A program made the translations under genes and the position numbers. 64,000 nt of DNA from Halomicrobium urmianum (GTDB lineage: Archaea; Halobacteriota; Halobacteria; Halobacteriales; Haloarculaceae). The DNA is taken from positions 2,170,001 to 2,234,000 of the forward strand of contig NZ_CP084090.1 in NCBI RefSeq assembly GCF_020217425.1. The letters are read 5' to 3'. Shown here in pieces: positions 56,356 through 64,000 of this stretch (its first letter is position 1; each line of letters starts with the position of its first letter). Under the pieces are notes generated by a model. It worked only from the letters and a program-made list of their open reading frames with translations. It made no database searches and was not told the origin of the DNA.

Positions 56356-56650
56356 ACCCGAACTTGGCCGTCGCCCCTCAAAAGGGTGTGGAGTGCCGGC
56401 GGAGCCGTCGGCTCCTCTGTCCCGGAATCGGCGCGAATCGCGGGGGAAGAGTGGTGGGAGTGAACAGCGATGGAAGTGAAGGTGGGGGGTGAAACTGGTG
56501 GGGGATCGCTGTCGTCCGATCACCGGGACCGGACGCAGATATGCTTTGACGAGTGATACACAAAAAATTACGTGCAGTTTTGACTGTCGTTACGGGGCCC
56601 GGCGTCGGTGGTGGTCTCCCGAGACCGAACCGAGTTGCTGGCGGCCGCCC

Positions 56651-57354
56651 TCAGACCGCCAGATACCGCTTGAGGGCGTCGTCGCCGGTCAGTTCGTCGG
56701 GGCCGAGTTCGTCGACGACGGTGCCTCGCTCCACGGCGTAACACCGGTCGGCCATCTGGCGGATCACGCCGAGGTTTTGCTCGACGAAGAGGACGGTCGT
56801 TCCGAGTTCGTCGTTGATCGCGCGGACGTCCTCGCCGATCCGATCGACGATCGACGGCTGGACGCCCTCGCTGGGTTCGTCGAGCAGCAGGAGGTCGGGG
56901 TCGCCCACTAGCGCGCGGGCGATGGCGAGCATCTGCTGCTGGCCGCCGGACAGGGTCCCGCCGTCCTGCGTGGCCCGCTCCTCGAGGACGGGGAAGAGGT
57001 CGTAGACCTCGTCGTAGAGGGTCTCGGGGAGCCCGCGTTGACGTGTTCGCCCATCCTGAGGTTCTGCTCGACGGTGAGGTCCGGGAAGACGCCGCGTCCC
57101 TGTGGAATGTAGCCGATGCCCGCACGGGCGCGGGCGTCGGCGGGCGCGTCGGTGACGTCCTCGCCCCGGTACTCGACGCTCCCGCTCTCGGGTTCGAGCA
57201 GTCCGATCACGGTCTTCAGCAGCGTCGTCTTCCCGACGCCGTTCTTGCCGACGACGCCGACGATCTCGCCCGCCTCCGCAGCGAGGTCGACGTCGCGGAG
57301 GACGGGCGTCGCGCCGTAGCCGGCGGTCACGTCGCTCAGTTCGAGCAGCGCCAT
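56651..57354 (-). pseudogene. urtE: Urea-type ABC transporter ATPase UrtE, frameshifted
   Basis: The frame starting MALLELSDVTAGYGATPVLR has Walker A GVVGKNGVGKTTLLKT and continues correctly to GEHVNAG. It then loses the reading frame near 57030-57034 (GGGGAGCCC). One base added there restores LPETLYDEVYDLFPVLEERA, the signature LSGGQQQMLAIARAL, Walker B LLLLDEPSEGV, and the usual end at 56651. The restored protein would have about 234 residues, the family length. Without repair the transporter would have only one ATPase, UrtD. A sequencing error in the homopolymer-like stretch is possible. Its ATG overlaps the UrtD stop by one base (TGATG). Confidence 0.85.
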
Positions 57355-58154
57355 CACTCCTCACCTCCGAGGTAGATGCGACGGACCTCCGGATCCGACT
57401 CGATCTCCTCGATCGACCCCTCCCGGAAGACGTCTCCCCGGTGGAGGACCGTCACCGTGTCGGCGATCTCGGCGACGAAGTCGGTGTCGTGCTCGATGAC
57501 AACGAAGGCGATGCCCGCCGCCTCGTTGAGCTGGGTGACCCGCTCGGCGATCCCCTCGCGCTCCTCGACGGAGAGGCCGGCGACGGGCTCGTCCAGCAGG
57601 AGGAGGTCCGGCTCCAGCGACGCCGCCATTCCGATCTCCAGTTGCTGTTGCTGGCCGTGCGAGAGGGCGCTGGCGGGGACCTTCTCGTAGCCGTCCAGGC
57701 CGGCGGCGGCGACGGCCTCGTCGACGCGCCGCCGCCGCTCCTCGCCGGCGGCGAACTGCTGGACGGGCAGGCGGGCGTTCTCCCGCACCGTGAGGTCGCC
57801 GTACACCGACGGCACCTGGAACTTCATGCTGATCCCGCGCTGGACTCGCTCGTGGGGCTCCAGGTCGGTGACGTCGTGGCCGTCGTAGTAGATCCGCCCG
57901 GCCGTCGGCTCGTAGGCACCGGTGATCAGCTTCAGCAGCGTCGACTTGCCGGCGCCGTTCGGGCCAATCAGACACCGGAGCTCGCCCTCGTCGACGGCGA
58001 AGCCGGGCTCGTCGGTGGCCGTGAAGCCGCCGAACCGCTTGACCAGCCCGTCGGTCTGCAACAGCGTGTCGGTCTGCTCGCCGGTCGCCTTCGCGGCGGG
58101 CGTCCGGCGGACGTTCGGTCCGAGGTTCCGTGCGCTCTCGTCGGTCTCGCTCAT
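57354..58154 (-). CDS. urtD: Urea-type ABC transporter ATPase UrtD
   Basis: The 266-residue protein has an extra N-terminal segment of about 30 residues before LLQTDGLVKRFGGFTATDEP. Walker A CLIGPNGAGKSTLLKLI, the signature LSHGQQQQLEIGMAASL (Gly-Gly reads His-Gly, as is common in UrtD/LivG) and Walker B DLLLLDEPVAGLS follow. With UrtE it should power urea import. The start overlaps the UrtC stop by four bases. Confidence 0.93.
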   Translation of the reverse strand: MSETDESARNLGPNVRRTPAAKATGEQTDTLLQTDGLVKRFGGFTATDEPGFAVDEGELRCLIGPNGAGKSTLLKLITGAYEPTAGRIYYDGHDVTDLEPHERVQRGISMKFQVPSVYGDLTVRENARLPVQQFAAGEERRRRVDEAVAAAGLDGYEKVPASALSHGQQQQLEIGMAASLEPDLLLLDEPVAGLSVEEREGIAERVTQLNEAAGIAFVVIEHDTDFVAEIADTVTVLHRGDVFREGSIEEIESDPEVRRIYLGGEE

Positions 58155-59299
58155 TGATCGCTCACCTCGGTGTGTGCGTCGGGGGTCCCCGGACCCTCGA
58201 CGTCTGCCGGATCGGGGCGGTTCCGGACGATCGTCCCGTGGAGCCACGGGACGAGGCCGCCCGGCAGCGCCAGGATCGTCACGAGCAGCAGGGTACCGAG
58301 GACGACGAGGCCCCACTCGCCCGACGTGGAGACGCGGATCCACTCGACGGCGACCGTCGCGACGACGGCGCCGAGCAGGCTCTTGCGCCCGCCGACGCTC
58401 ACCCAGATGACCGGCAGCGTCGCGAACGTCAGCGAGAACACCGTCGGGTCGATGAACACGTTCCGCGCGGCGTACAGCACGCCGGAGAGCCCGGCGAGCG
58501 CGCCGCCGATCACGAACGCGGTCAGCTTGACGCGCCTGACGTCGTAGCCGAACATCTCGGTCCGGTCCTCGTCCTCGCGGACCGCGACCATCACGCGGCC
58601 GAAGTCGGAGTTGACCAGCGCACGTAGTCCGAGGTAGGCGATCACCAGGAGCGCGAGCGCGAGGTAGTAGAACGGGTCGAACTCGGCCGTTCCGAGCAGC
58701 GGCAGCCAGAGGACGAACTCGTTGTAGACGAACTGGAACGACGCCCCCTCGACCCCGAGCGCCAGCAGCGGGATCTGCGGCATGCCGTTGAACCCGCCCA
58801 GCGGGGCCTCTCCGATAGTCCACGCCGAGCCCGCGGTCTGGGCCATGAACGTGTGCAGCACCATCGTCGTGACCAGCGTGATGATGGTCACGTACACGTC
58901 GCGGACGCCGCCGTAGAACATGAAGTAGCCGAGCAGGGCCGCGCTCAGTCCGCCGCCCACCACGCCGGCCAGGACCGCGGCGGTGATCCCGCCCGGCGTG
59001 GCGACGTTGATCGAGACGACGCCGAACGCGTACCCGCCGACCCCGAAGAACACGACCTGGCCGAAGCTCAGCACGCCGGAGTAGCCCCACACGAGCGACA
59101 GCGAGAGCCCCAGCAGCGCCAGTACCAGGAACAGCGAGAACTGCCCGCTGCGCCCGTACCAGGGGAAGAGGAACAGCGCGAGGACCGCAACGGCGAAGGC
59201 CGCCCAGAAGCCCCGCGAGCTCCCGATGGTGTGGGGCCCCTCGAGACGGGCGCGGAGGCGGGCGAGCGCGCCGCCGGCCGCGGCCGGATCGGCGGCCAT
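58151..59299 (-). CDS. urtC: Urea-type ABC transporter permease UrtC
   Basis: The 382-residue LivM-type permease has about ten membrane spans, with GYSGVLSFGQVVFFGVGGYA in the second/third span region. The coupling region reads NSDFGRVMVAVREDEDRTEM, and a final acidic cytoplasmic tail follows. Its stop overlaps UrtD by four bases; the ATG directly follows the UrtB stop. Length and position match UrtC of the urtABCDE arrangement. Confidence 0.93.
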   Translation of the reverse strand: MAADPAAAGGALARLRARLEGPHTIGSSRGFWAAFAVAVLALFLFPWYGRSGQFSLFLVLALLGLSLSLVWGYSGVLSFGQVVFFGVGGYAFGVVSINVATPGGITAAVLAGVVGGGLSAALLGYFMFYGGVRDVYVTIITLVTTMVLHTFMAQTAGSAWTIGEAPLGGFNGMPQIPLLALGVEGASFQFVYNEFVLWLPLLGTAEFDPFYYLALALLVIAYLGLRALVNSDFGRVMVAVREDEDRTEMFGYDVRRVKLTAFVIGGALAGLSGVLYAARNVFIDPTVFSLTFATLPVIWVSVGGRKSLLGAVVATVAVEWIRVSTSGEWGLVVLGTLLLVTILALPGGLVPWLHGTIVRNRPDPADVEGPGTPDAHTEVSDQ

Positions 59300-60238
59300 C
59301 TACGCTCCCTCCCGCCTGCGGGTGCGGACCCGCTCGACGAAGCCGGTGACTCCCTCCGGCAGGAACCGGAGCGCGATCACGGCCGCGATCAGCAGCGCGA
59401 TGCGGCCGACGAACGTGCCGTAGAGGTTCGAGAACGCGGCGTCGATGGCGCCCAGGACGACGCCGGACAGGGCCGTCCCGAGGACGACGCTCGGGCCGCC
59501 GACGACGACCGCGACGAACGCCTCCACGAGGAACTGGTCGCCCAGCGTCGGCTGCATCGAGACGATCGGTGCGAACAGGGCGCCGGTCAGACCGGCCAGC
59601 CCCGAGCCGACGGCGAAGGTCGTCACGTACGTCCGCTCGGTGTCGACGCCCAGCGCCTTCGCGGTCTCCTCGTCCTGGATCGTCGCGCGGGCGCGCATCC
59701 CGTAGTCGGTCCGGGTGAACACGTAGTACGTCACCAGCAGGACGGCGACGCTGACCCCGGAGAGGACGACGCGGTACGTCGAGTACGAGAACGCCCCGTA
59801 GGCGATCTCGCCGAGGGGCGTCGCGATCTGGTCGATCGAGTTCCCGAAGACGATCCGGGCGCCCTGGACCATGACGAGGCTCAGCCCGAACGTCGCGACC
59901 ATGGAGTCGGCCAGGCGGTCGTACAGCGGTTCCATCACGTCGCGGCCGGCGACCCGCTGGCCGACGGCGTTCGGGACGGCTCCCGAGACGATGGTCCGTT
60001 CGACGACCAGGCCGAAGAGGGCCGTCACGAGCGTCCCCACCGCCATCGCGACCACCAGCGGGAGTCCCAGCTGGGTCGCGGCCAGCGTCGTGGCGTACGC
60101 CCCCACGAGGATGAACTCCCCGTGGGCCAGGTTGATCACGCCCATGATCCCGAAGACGATGGCCAACCCCGCCGCCGCCAGCACGATGAAGGCGAAGCTA
60201 TCGAGGAACTGCAACGCGAGACTGAGCCCGTTGACCAT
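59300..60238 (-). CDS. urtB: Urea-type ABC transporter permease UrtB
   Basis: The 312-residue LivH-type permease with about eight spans has GLAIVFGIMGVINLAHGEFI (the canonical NLAHGE motif), the coupling region TRTDYGMRARATIQDEETAK, and QFLVEAFVAVVVGGPSVVLG. It lies between UrtA and UrtC with almost no spacer, indicating a single operon transcript. Confidence 0.94.
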   Translation of the reverse strand: MVNGLSLALQFLDSFAFIVLAAAGLAIVFGIMGVINLAHGEFILVGAYATTLAATQLGLPLVVAMAVGTLVTALFGLVVERTIVSGAVPNAVGQRVAGRDVMEPLYDRLADSMVATFGLSLVMVQGARIVFGNSIDQIATPLGEIAYGAFSYSTYRVVLSGVSVAVLLVTYYVFTRTDYGMRARATIQDEETAKALGVDTERTYVTTFAVGSGLAGLTGALFAPIVSMQPTLGDQFLVEAFVAVVVGGPSVVLGTALSGVVLGAIDAAFSNLYGTFVGRIALLIAAVIALRFLPEGVTGFVERVRTRRREGA

Positions 60239-60240
60239 CC

Positions 60241-61551
60241 CTACTCGGCCTCCTCGAAGTAGTCTCTGGGCGTGTACTGCGTCTGTTCGGCCTCCTCGCG
60301 CAGGTCACAGCCGACCGTCTCCGAGAGGAACTGCTCGGGGACCGTCCGGTCCTCGACGGCCTCGATGGTGTGCTCCTCGTCGGCCCGGAGGACCCACATG
60401 TGGTGGTCGACGTGGTGGGTCGCGCCGTCGAGTTCGACGGTCTCTCCCTCGGGCGCCTCGGGGGCCCGTTCGGTGCCGAGGCTGATGCCCGATTCGAGGG
60501 CCTCGATGACCTCCGGCTGTTCGAGCGTCCCGGCCTGCTCGACGGCCTCCTTGTACATGTACGTCGAGAAGTAGTTCGTCTCGGCCTCCTCGTTGAGGTA
60601 GGGGGCGTCGGGGTACTTCTCGAAGTAGCGGTCGACGAAGCCGCCGTCGCTGGTGTTGCTCTCCGTGGGCACCTCTTCCATGTAGTTGACGCCCGCGTAG
60701 ATGTTGGCCATCGCGGGCGGTTCGAGCCGGCGGTGCTCGTAGCCCTGGGCCATCGCCGTCGAGGTGCCGATCGGGATCTCCAGGCCCGCCGAGGCCTTCT
60801 GCTCGTAGAAGGACGTGTGGTTCGCGCCCACGAGCATGGACATGACGAAGTCGGGGTCCGCCTCCTGGATGCGGTTGATCGTCGAGCCGAACGAGGACTC
60901 GCTGAGCGGGACGAACTCCTCTCCGACCACCTCGGCGTCGTGCTCGTCGGCCAGGACCTTCACCCAGTCGGCCGACAGCTGACCGAAGTTGTAGTCGGCC
61001 GCGACGGTGTAGATCTCCGGGCCGTACTCCTCGCGCAGGTACGGCAGGACCGTCCCGAGCTGCTGGCGCGCCGTCGGGCCCGGTGCGAACGTGGTCTCGT
61101 CGCAGACGCCGCCCTCGTACTGGGTCGTGTAGAAGTACAGCTGCTCGTTGCGGTTGATGATCGGCCGGATGGCCTCCCGGGTCGCCGAGGAGTAGCCCGC
61201 CCAGAGGACGTCGACGTCGTTCTCGTCGATCATCTCCCGCGTCAGTTCCTGGTAGCGCTGGTTGTCCGACTGCGGGTCGCGGGAGTAGACCTCGATCTCC
61301 TTGCCGTCGATCCCGCCGCTGGCGTTGATCTCCTCGATGGCGAGCATCGAGGCCTTGTGCTTGGGGTCGCCGACCAGCGCGAAGTTCCCCGACTGGTCCT
61401 CGAGGACGCCGATCTCGACGACGTCGGCGCTGCTGGCCGTGTCCGTCGACGCGCCGCTGCCGCCGCCGCTCGAACAGCCCGCGAACCCGGACACCAGAGC
61501 GGCGCCTCCGGCCGTGACGAACCCTCGGCGACTGACGGTCGAACGGCTCAC
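60241..61551 (-). CDS. urtA: Urea-type ABC transporter substrate-binding lipoprotein UrtA
   Basis: The 436-residue protein starts at a GTG and carries a Tat signal ending in a lipobox: SRRGFVTAGGAALVSGFAGC, followed by a Ser/Gly linker. The mature type-I periplasmic-binding fold contains IGVLEDQSGNFALVGDPKHK, VLWAGYSSATREAIRPIINR, EGGVCDETTFAPGPTARQQL and QKASAGLEIPIGTST. These are features of UrtA rather than amino-acid binders. A GGGGGGAG stretch four bases before the GTG serves as ribosome binding site. A possible leader ORF overlaps its start. Confidence 0.93.
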   Translation of the reverse strand: MSRSTVSRRGFVTAGGAALVSGFAGCSSGGGSGASTDTASSADVVEIGVLEDQSGNFALVGDPKHKASMLAIEEINASGGIDGKEIEVYSRDPQSDNQRYQELTREMIDENDVDVLWAGYSSATREAIRPIINRNEQLYFYTTQYEGGVCDETTFAPGPTARQQLGTVLPYLREEYGPEIYTVAADYNFGQLSADWVKVLADEHDAEVVGEEFVPLSESSFGSTINRIQEADPDFVMSMLVGANHTSFYEQKASAGLEIPIGTSTAMAQGYEHRRLEPPAMANIYAGVNYMEEVPTESNTSDGGFVDRYFEKYPDAPYLNEEAETNYFSTYMYKEAVEQAGTLEQPEVIEALESGISLGTERAPEAPEGETVELDGATHHVDHHMWVLRADEEHTIEAVEDRTVPEQFLSETVGCDLREEAEQTQYTPRDYFEEAE

Positions 61552-61658
61552 GCGGCTCCCCCCGTCGGACCGCGTTCGTCTACCTTAAGGACGGATTCTG
61601 TGCTCGTACCGGATGTACTTCCGACTGAACTCGGACGTTCGTCCATCATTTCGCTCAC
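61548..61658 (-). CDS. Possible leaderless short ORF overlapping the urtA start
   Basis: A GTG at 61658 opens 36 codons (start VSEMMDERPSSVGSTSGTST) ending in TGA at 61548-61550. Its final TGA overlaps the urtA GTG (GTGA), so translation could be coupled. A TATA box (61677-61688) is centred 25 bases before the GTG, exactly the leaderless spacing. Against it, the third codon positions are not GC-rich as in real genes here, and no homologue is known. It may be a leader peptide or only an untranslated leader. Confidence 0.35.
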   Translation of the reverse strand: MSEMMDERPSSVGSTSGTSTESVLKVDERGPTGGAA

Positions 61659-61676
61659 GGACTGGAATTTTGCAGT

Positions 61677-61688
61677 GCATAAATAAGG
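61677..61688 (-). promoter_or_regulatory. TATA box of the urt operon
   Basis: On the minus strand, CCTTATTTATG is a strong TATA box. It predicts a transcription start near 61658 and a leader of about 107 bases before urtA. A weaker CCTTAAGG at 61583-61590 could be an alternative promoter. Confidence 0.55.
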
Positions 61689-61867
61689 TTTCCCACTTCA
61701 TTCTTATATTCGCCTTGGTATGGGTGATTGTGTATAAGGATATTCTAAGATGCTGCGATAAATCGAGAAGTTCGAATAGAGAACTGGAGAATTAGTTGAA
61801 ACAAGTGATTTTCGGCGGGGGTCGGCCGGGGCCGCGGCAGGCGTTGCCGTGAATGACGGTCGATCCC
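61689..61867. other. AT-rich intergenic region between nikR and the urt promoter
   Basis: The region between the nikR stop and the urt TATA box is clearly AT-rich (for example TATTCTAAGATGC and TTGTGTATAAGGATA) in a GC-rich genome. It holds a small inverted repeat AGTTC-N7-GAACT (61769-61785). It is probably the upstream regulatory region of the urt operon. Confidence 0.45.
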
Positions 61868-62278
61868 TCAGTCGCCGACCACGACCACTTTGACCTGCTG
61901 GACGCCGGAGACGGCACGCAGTCGGTTGGCGAGTTCGGTGATCTCCGTCCCGGGTCCCTCGACGATCAGCGTCTCCATGCAGGTGTCGTGCGAGAGATGG
62001 ATGTGCTGGACGGACGTGACGATGTCGGCCATCTCGTGTTGCACGCTCTGGAGTTCGTCGGCGATGCCCGAGACGTGGTGGTCGTGGACGACGACGATGG
62101 TCCCGTGGTGAACGGCGTCGCCACCGGACTCCCACTCGTAGGCGGCGAAGAAGTCCCGGAGCGCGTCCCGGAACGCCTCCGACCGGCTGGCGTACTCCCA
62201 GTCGTCGACGATGTCGTCGAGCCGGTCGACCATCGCCGGCGGTAAGGTCAGGCTGATGCGGTCGAGGTCGTCGCTCAT
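61868..62278 (-). CDS. nikR: Nickel-responsive regulator NikR
   Basis: The 136-residue protein has an N-terminal ribbon-helix-helix DNA-binding part (RISLTLPPAMVDRLDDIVDD). A C-terminal ACT-like metal domain carries the nickel ligands: VVHDHHVSGIADELQSVQHE, then VQHIHLSHDTCMETLIVEG, holding the His and Cys positions of NikR (His-x-His-...-Cys). It represses or adjusts nickel transport genes when nickel binds. A TATA box, CCTTTTAC, lies 26 bases before the ATG. Confidence 0.95.
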   Translation of the reverse strand: MSDDLDRISLTLPPAMVDRLDDIVDDWEYASRSEAFRDALRDFFAAYEWESGGDAVHHGTIVVVHDHHVSGIADELQSVQHEMADIVTSVQHIHLSHDTCMETLIVEGPGTEITELANRLRAVSGVQQVKVVVVGD

Positions 62279-62356
62279 GGCCGCCGTACGGAAGCGGACG
62301 GTAAAAGGAGTGGCTACCGACGCTCGGGGGACGCGCCCGGCGCTGCGAAGCCCGAG

Positions 62357-62382
62357 TAATACTGCACTATCGAAAAGTATTA
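62357..62382. promoter_or_regulatory. Candidate NikR operator over the cbiM promoter
   Basis: TAATACT-N12-AGTATTA is a perfect inverted repeat with 7-base arms. Its right arm merges with the AAAGTATTATT TATA box centred 29 bases before the cbiM ATG at 62409. A dimeric or tetrameric regulator bound here would block the promoter. Known NikR sites have a similar layout of two arms with a wide spacer. Confidence 0.6.
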
Positions 62383-62408
62383 TTGGCGGGCGCGGGGACG
62401 GGACGGAC

Positions 62409-63047
62409 ATGCACATTCCGGACGGCTACCTGGACCTCTCGATCGCGCTGCTGGTCGGCGCGCTCTCGGTCGCGGTCCTGAGCTACGCTGCCAGGCGCAT
62501 CAACGGCGAGATTACCGATGCGCGCGCCCCGATGCTCGGCGTCGTCGCGGCGGGGATCTTCGCGGCACAGATGCTGGACTGGCCGATCCCGGGCGGGACC
62601 AGCGCCCACTTCGTCGGCGGCGCGTTCGCCGGCATCCTGCTGGGCCCGCACCTCGGGGCGCTCTGTGTGGCGACGGTCGTCACCATCCAGGCGCTAGTCT
62701 TCGGCGACGGCGGCCTCGTCGCGCTGGGGGCCAACGTGTTCAACATGGCCGTCGTCGAGGTGTACCTCGGCTACGCCGTCTACCGGCTGCTGGCCCCCTA
62801 CGGCGAGTTTCGGGCGGCCTTCGCCGCCGGCTGGCTCGGCATCACGGCCGGTGCCGTGGCCGCGGCGCTGCAACTCGGGCTCTCCTCTGCCTTCCAGTAC
62901 GAGGTGGTGACGACGCTGTCGATCATGGGCGTCGGCCACCTCGTCCTGGGCCTGATCGAGGGCGGGATCACCGCCGTCGTCTACCGCTACCTCGCGGAGG
63001 CTCGGCCGGACCTGCGGCCCGACGCCGCGCCCGAGGTGAGCGCCTGA
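62409..63047 (+). CDS. cbiM: ECF nickel/cobalt transporter substrate-binding component CbiM/NikM
   Basis: The 212-residue protein begins with the diagnostic MHIPDGYLDLSIALLVGALS. The first residues (Met, His, Ile, Pro, Asp) form the metal site after the N-terminal Met is processed. About six membrane spans follow, with WPIPGGTSAHFVGGAFAGIL and ALVFGDGGLVALGANVFNMA. Adjacent nikR and the operator make nickel the likely cargo. It is leaderless, and its stop overlaps the next start by one base. Confidence 0.95.
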   Translation: MHIPDGYLDLSIALLVGALSVAVLSYAARRINGEITDARAPMLGVVAAGIFAAQMLDWPIPGGTSAHFVGGAFAGILLGPHLGALCVATVVTIQALVFGDGGLVALGANVFNMAVVEVYLGYAVYRLLAPYGEFRAAFAAGWLGITAGAVAAALQLGLSSAFQYEVVTTLSIMGVGHLVLGLIEGGITAVVYRYLAEARPDLRPDAAPEVSA

Positions 63048-63346
63048 TGGCGCCCGACTGGCTCCCCCGCGCGCTGGCGGTCCTGCTCGTGCTGGCACTG
63101 CTCGCGCCGGTCTTCGCCTGGGCGGCCGGGCAGGTCGGCTACGCCGAGCCCCTGGAGAACGCCGCCGAGGCGACCGGCGCGACCGAACACGCAGAGAGCC
63201 TCCACGAGGGCCTGTTCCCCGACTACGGCGTCCCCGGCATGGACGCCTCCTCCGGCACGTTCGTCTCGGCCGTCGTCGGGACGGCGCTGACGCTCGCGGC
63301 CGCCGCCGGGATCGGCCGCCTGCTGGCCGACGACGACCCGAGCTAA
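63047..63346 (+). CDS. cbiN: ECF nickel transporter small component CbiN/NikN-like (PDGLE domain)
   Basis: The 99-residue protein has two membrane spans (about residues 8-27 and 75-93). Its external loop is GQVGYAEPLENAAEATGATE, then EGLFPDYGVPG, at the place where PDGLE proteins carry their eponymous motif. It substitutes for CbiN in NikMN-type transporters and stimulates metal loading. It is translationally coupled to cbiM (TGATG) and two bases away from cbiQ. Confidence 0.85.
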   Translation: MAPDWLPRALAVLLVLALLAPVFAWAAGQVGYAEPLENAAEATGATEHAESLHEGLFPDYGVPGMDASSGTFVSAVVGTALTLAAAAGIGRLLADDDPS

Positions 63347-63347
63347 C

Positions 63348-64000
63348 ATGTCGCGTGACCTGCTGGATCGCACCGTCGCGACGGTGGCCGACCGCGCCCG
63401 GTGGTTCCTGCTCGTCGAGGACGTCCCCGACCGCGACGGCTTCCTGCAGGCCGTCTCGCCGGGCGTCAAGCTCGCCGGGACGGTCGCGCTGGTCGCCGTC
63501 GCCGCCACCCGCCGGACGCTGCCGCCCGCCATCGCTCTGGCGGCGCTGTCGGCCGCGCTGGCGCTGGCCTCCCGGGTGCCCGCCCGGACCTTCCTCGGCC
63601 GCCTGTCCGGCCCGCCGGCGTTCGCGCTGGTCGTCGTCGCCCCCCAGGCCGTCCTGATGGGCGGCCCGCCGCTGTCCGGGACGCCCCTGTCGGCCGCCGG
63701 CGTCGAGTACGTCGCCGTCTTCGCCGTCCGGGTCGCCGCCTGCGTCGGGCTCCTCTCGGCGCTGCTGTTGACGACCCGCTTCGCCGATCTGCTGGCCGCG
63801 CTGCGCCGCCTGCGGGCCCCGCCCATCTCGGTCGCGCTGCTGTCGATCACCCACCGGTACCTGCTGGTGACCTTCGGCGAACTCGGCCGGATGGTCCGGG
63901 CGCGCCGCGGGCGGACGCTCGCCGAGCCCGACGCCCGGCGCACGTGGCGGGACTCGGGCAACTTCGTCGGCACCTTCCTGCTGCGGACGCTCGAGCGCGG
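63348..64000 (+). CDS. cbiQ: ECF transporter transmembrane component CbiQ, 5' part
   Basis: The 217 codons present start MSRDLLDRTVATVADRARWF. Hydrophobic spans follow, then a coupling-helix region with ALRRLRAPPISVALLSITHR (Pro-rich Ala-Arg-Gly-type coupling site). MVRARRGRTLAEPDARRTWR is the second conserved Arg-rich coupling motif. The gene runs off the window. The ATPase CbiO/NikO and perhaps urease genes are expected next. Confidence 0.9.
   Translation, partial: MSRDLLDRTVATVADRARWFLLVEDVPDRDGFLQAVSPGVKLAGTVALVAVAATRRTLPPAIALAALSAALALASRVPARTFLGRLSGPPAFALVVVAPQAVLMGGPPLSGTPLSAAGVEYVAVFAVRVAACVGLLSALLLTTRFADLLAALRRLRAPPISVALLSITHRYLLVTFGELGRMVRARRGRTLAEPDARRTWRDSGNFVGTFLLRTLER

Noticed and set aside
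56356-56650. Open frames between the PIN-ATPase gene and urtE
   Set aside because: Short, composition unlike neighbouring genes, no motifs; read as the upstream region of the PIN-ATPase gene.

Overview
The window is chromosomal DNA from a halophilic archaeon of class Halobacteria. GC content is high and the proteins are acidic, rich in Asp and Glu. Many genes start about 25-30 bases downstream of a TATA box, which is the leaderless pattern. Typical archaeal genes are present: ABCE1/Rli1, Sec61-beta, archaemetzincin, FAU-1, UPF0146, a geranylgeranyl reductase, F420 reductase and a ThiD-ThiN fusion. The genus cannot be fixed from the sequence alone; a Haloarcula-like relative is possible.

Region 1-17 kb: a 5' portion of mutS runs off the left edge, followed by a 49-bp tandem repeat. 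Next come a membrane protein broken in a poly-G tract, a thioredoxin-like protein, a GH3 beta-glucosidase, a DsbA/FrnE oxidoreductase, thiDN, a secreted gluzincin metallopeptidase, a full-length second mutS, an NAD(P)HX dehydratase, htpX with two small partners, and a soluble chemotaxis transducer.

Region 17-34 kb is mostly sugar metabolism plus repair: a second GH3 enzyme followed by a TrmB-type regulator, mutL, a PfkB sugar kinase, and a YgfZ/GcvT protein. Further on are a winged-helix/membrane-protein pair, a geranylgeranyl reductase, a TIM-barrel sugar isomerase, two overlapping Gfo/Idh/MocA dehydrogenases and a BNR-repeat propeller.

Region 34-56 kb: a Tat-exported protein, PRC-barrel protein, uvrA, LURP-one-like protein, SDR, LVIVD-repeat protein, then FAU-1, a small conserved protein and Sec61-beta. 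These are followed by thioredoxin, npdG, a HAD hydrolase, a divergent UPF0146/archaemetzincin pair, and a pentapeptide-repeat protein fused to a K+ channel pore. Next are the right end of an IS200/IS605-type element abutting the ABCE1 stop codon, ABCE1 with an EMC6-like protein, regulators, and a PIN-ATPase-KH protein.

Region 56.6-64 kb is one functional theme. A urea-type ABC transporter operon (urtABCDE, with a frameshift in urtE and a possible coupled leader ORF before urtA) sits beside nikR, which is divergent from an ECF nickel transporter (cbiM-cbiN-cbiQ, running off the right edge). Urea import and nickel import both serve the nickel enzyme urease, which is not in the window but is expected nearby.

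Dispersed short hairpins recur throughout, including two inside uvrA. Several share an 11-base loop while their stems differ. No rRNA, tRNA, CRISPR array or intact transposase gene was recognised.
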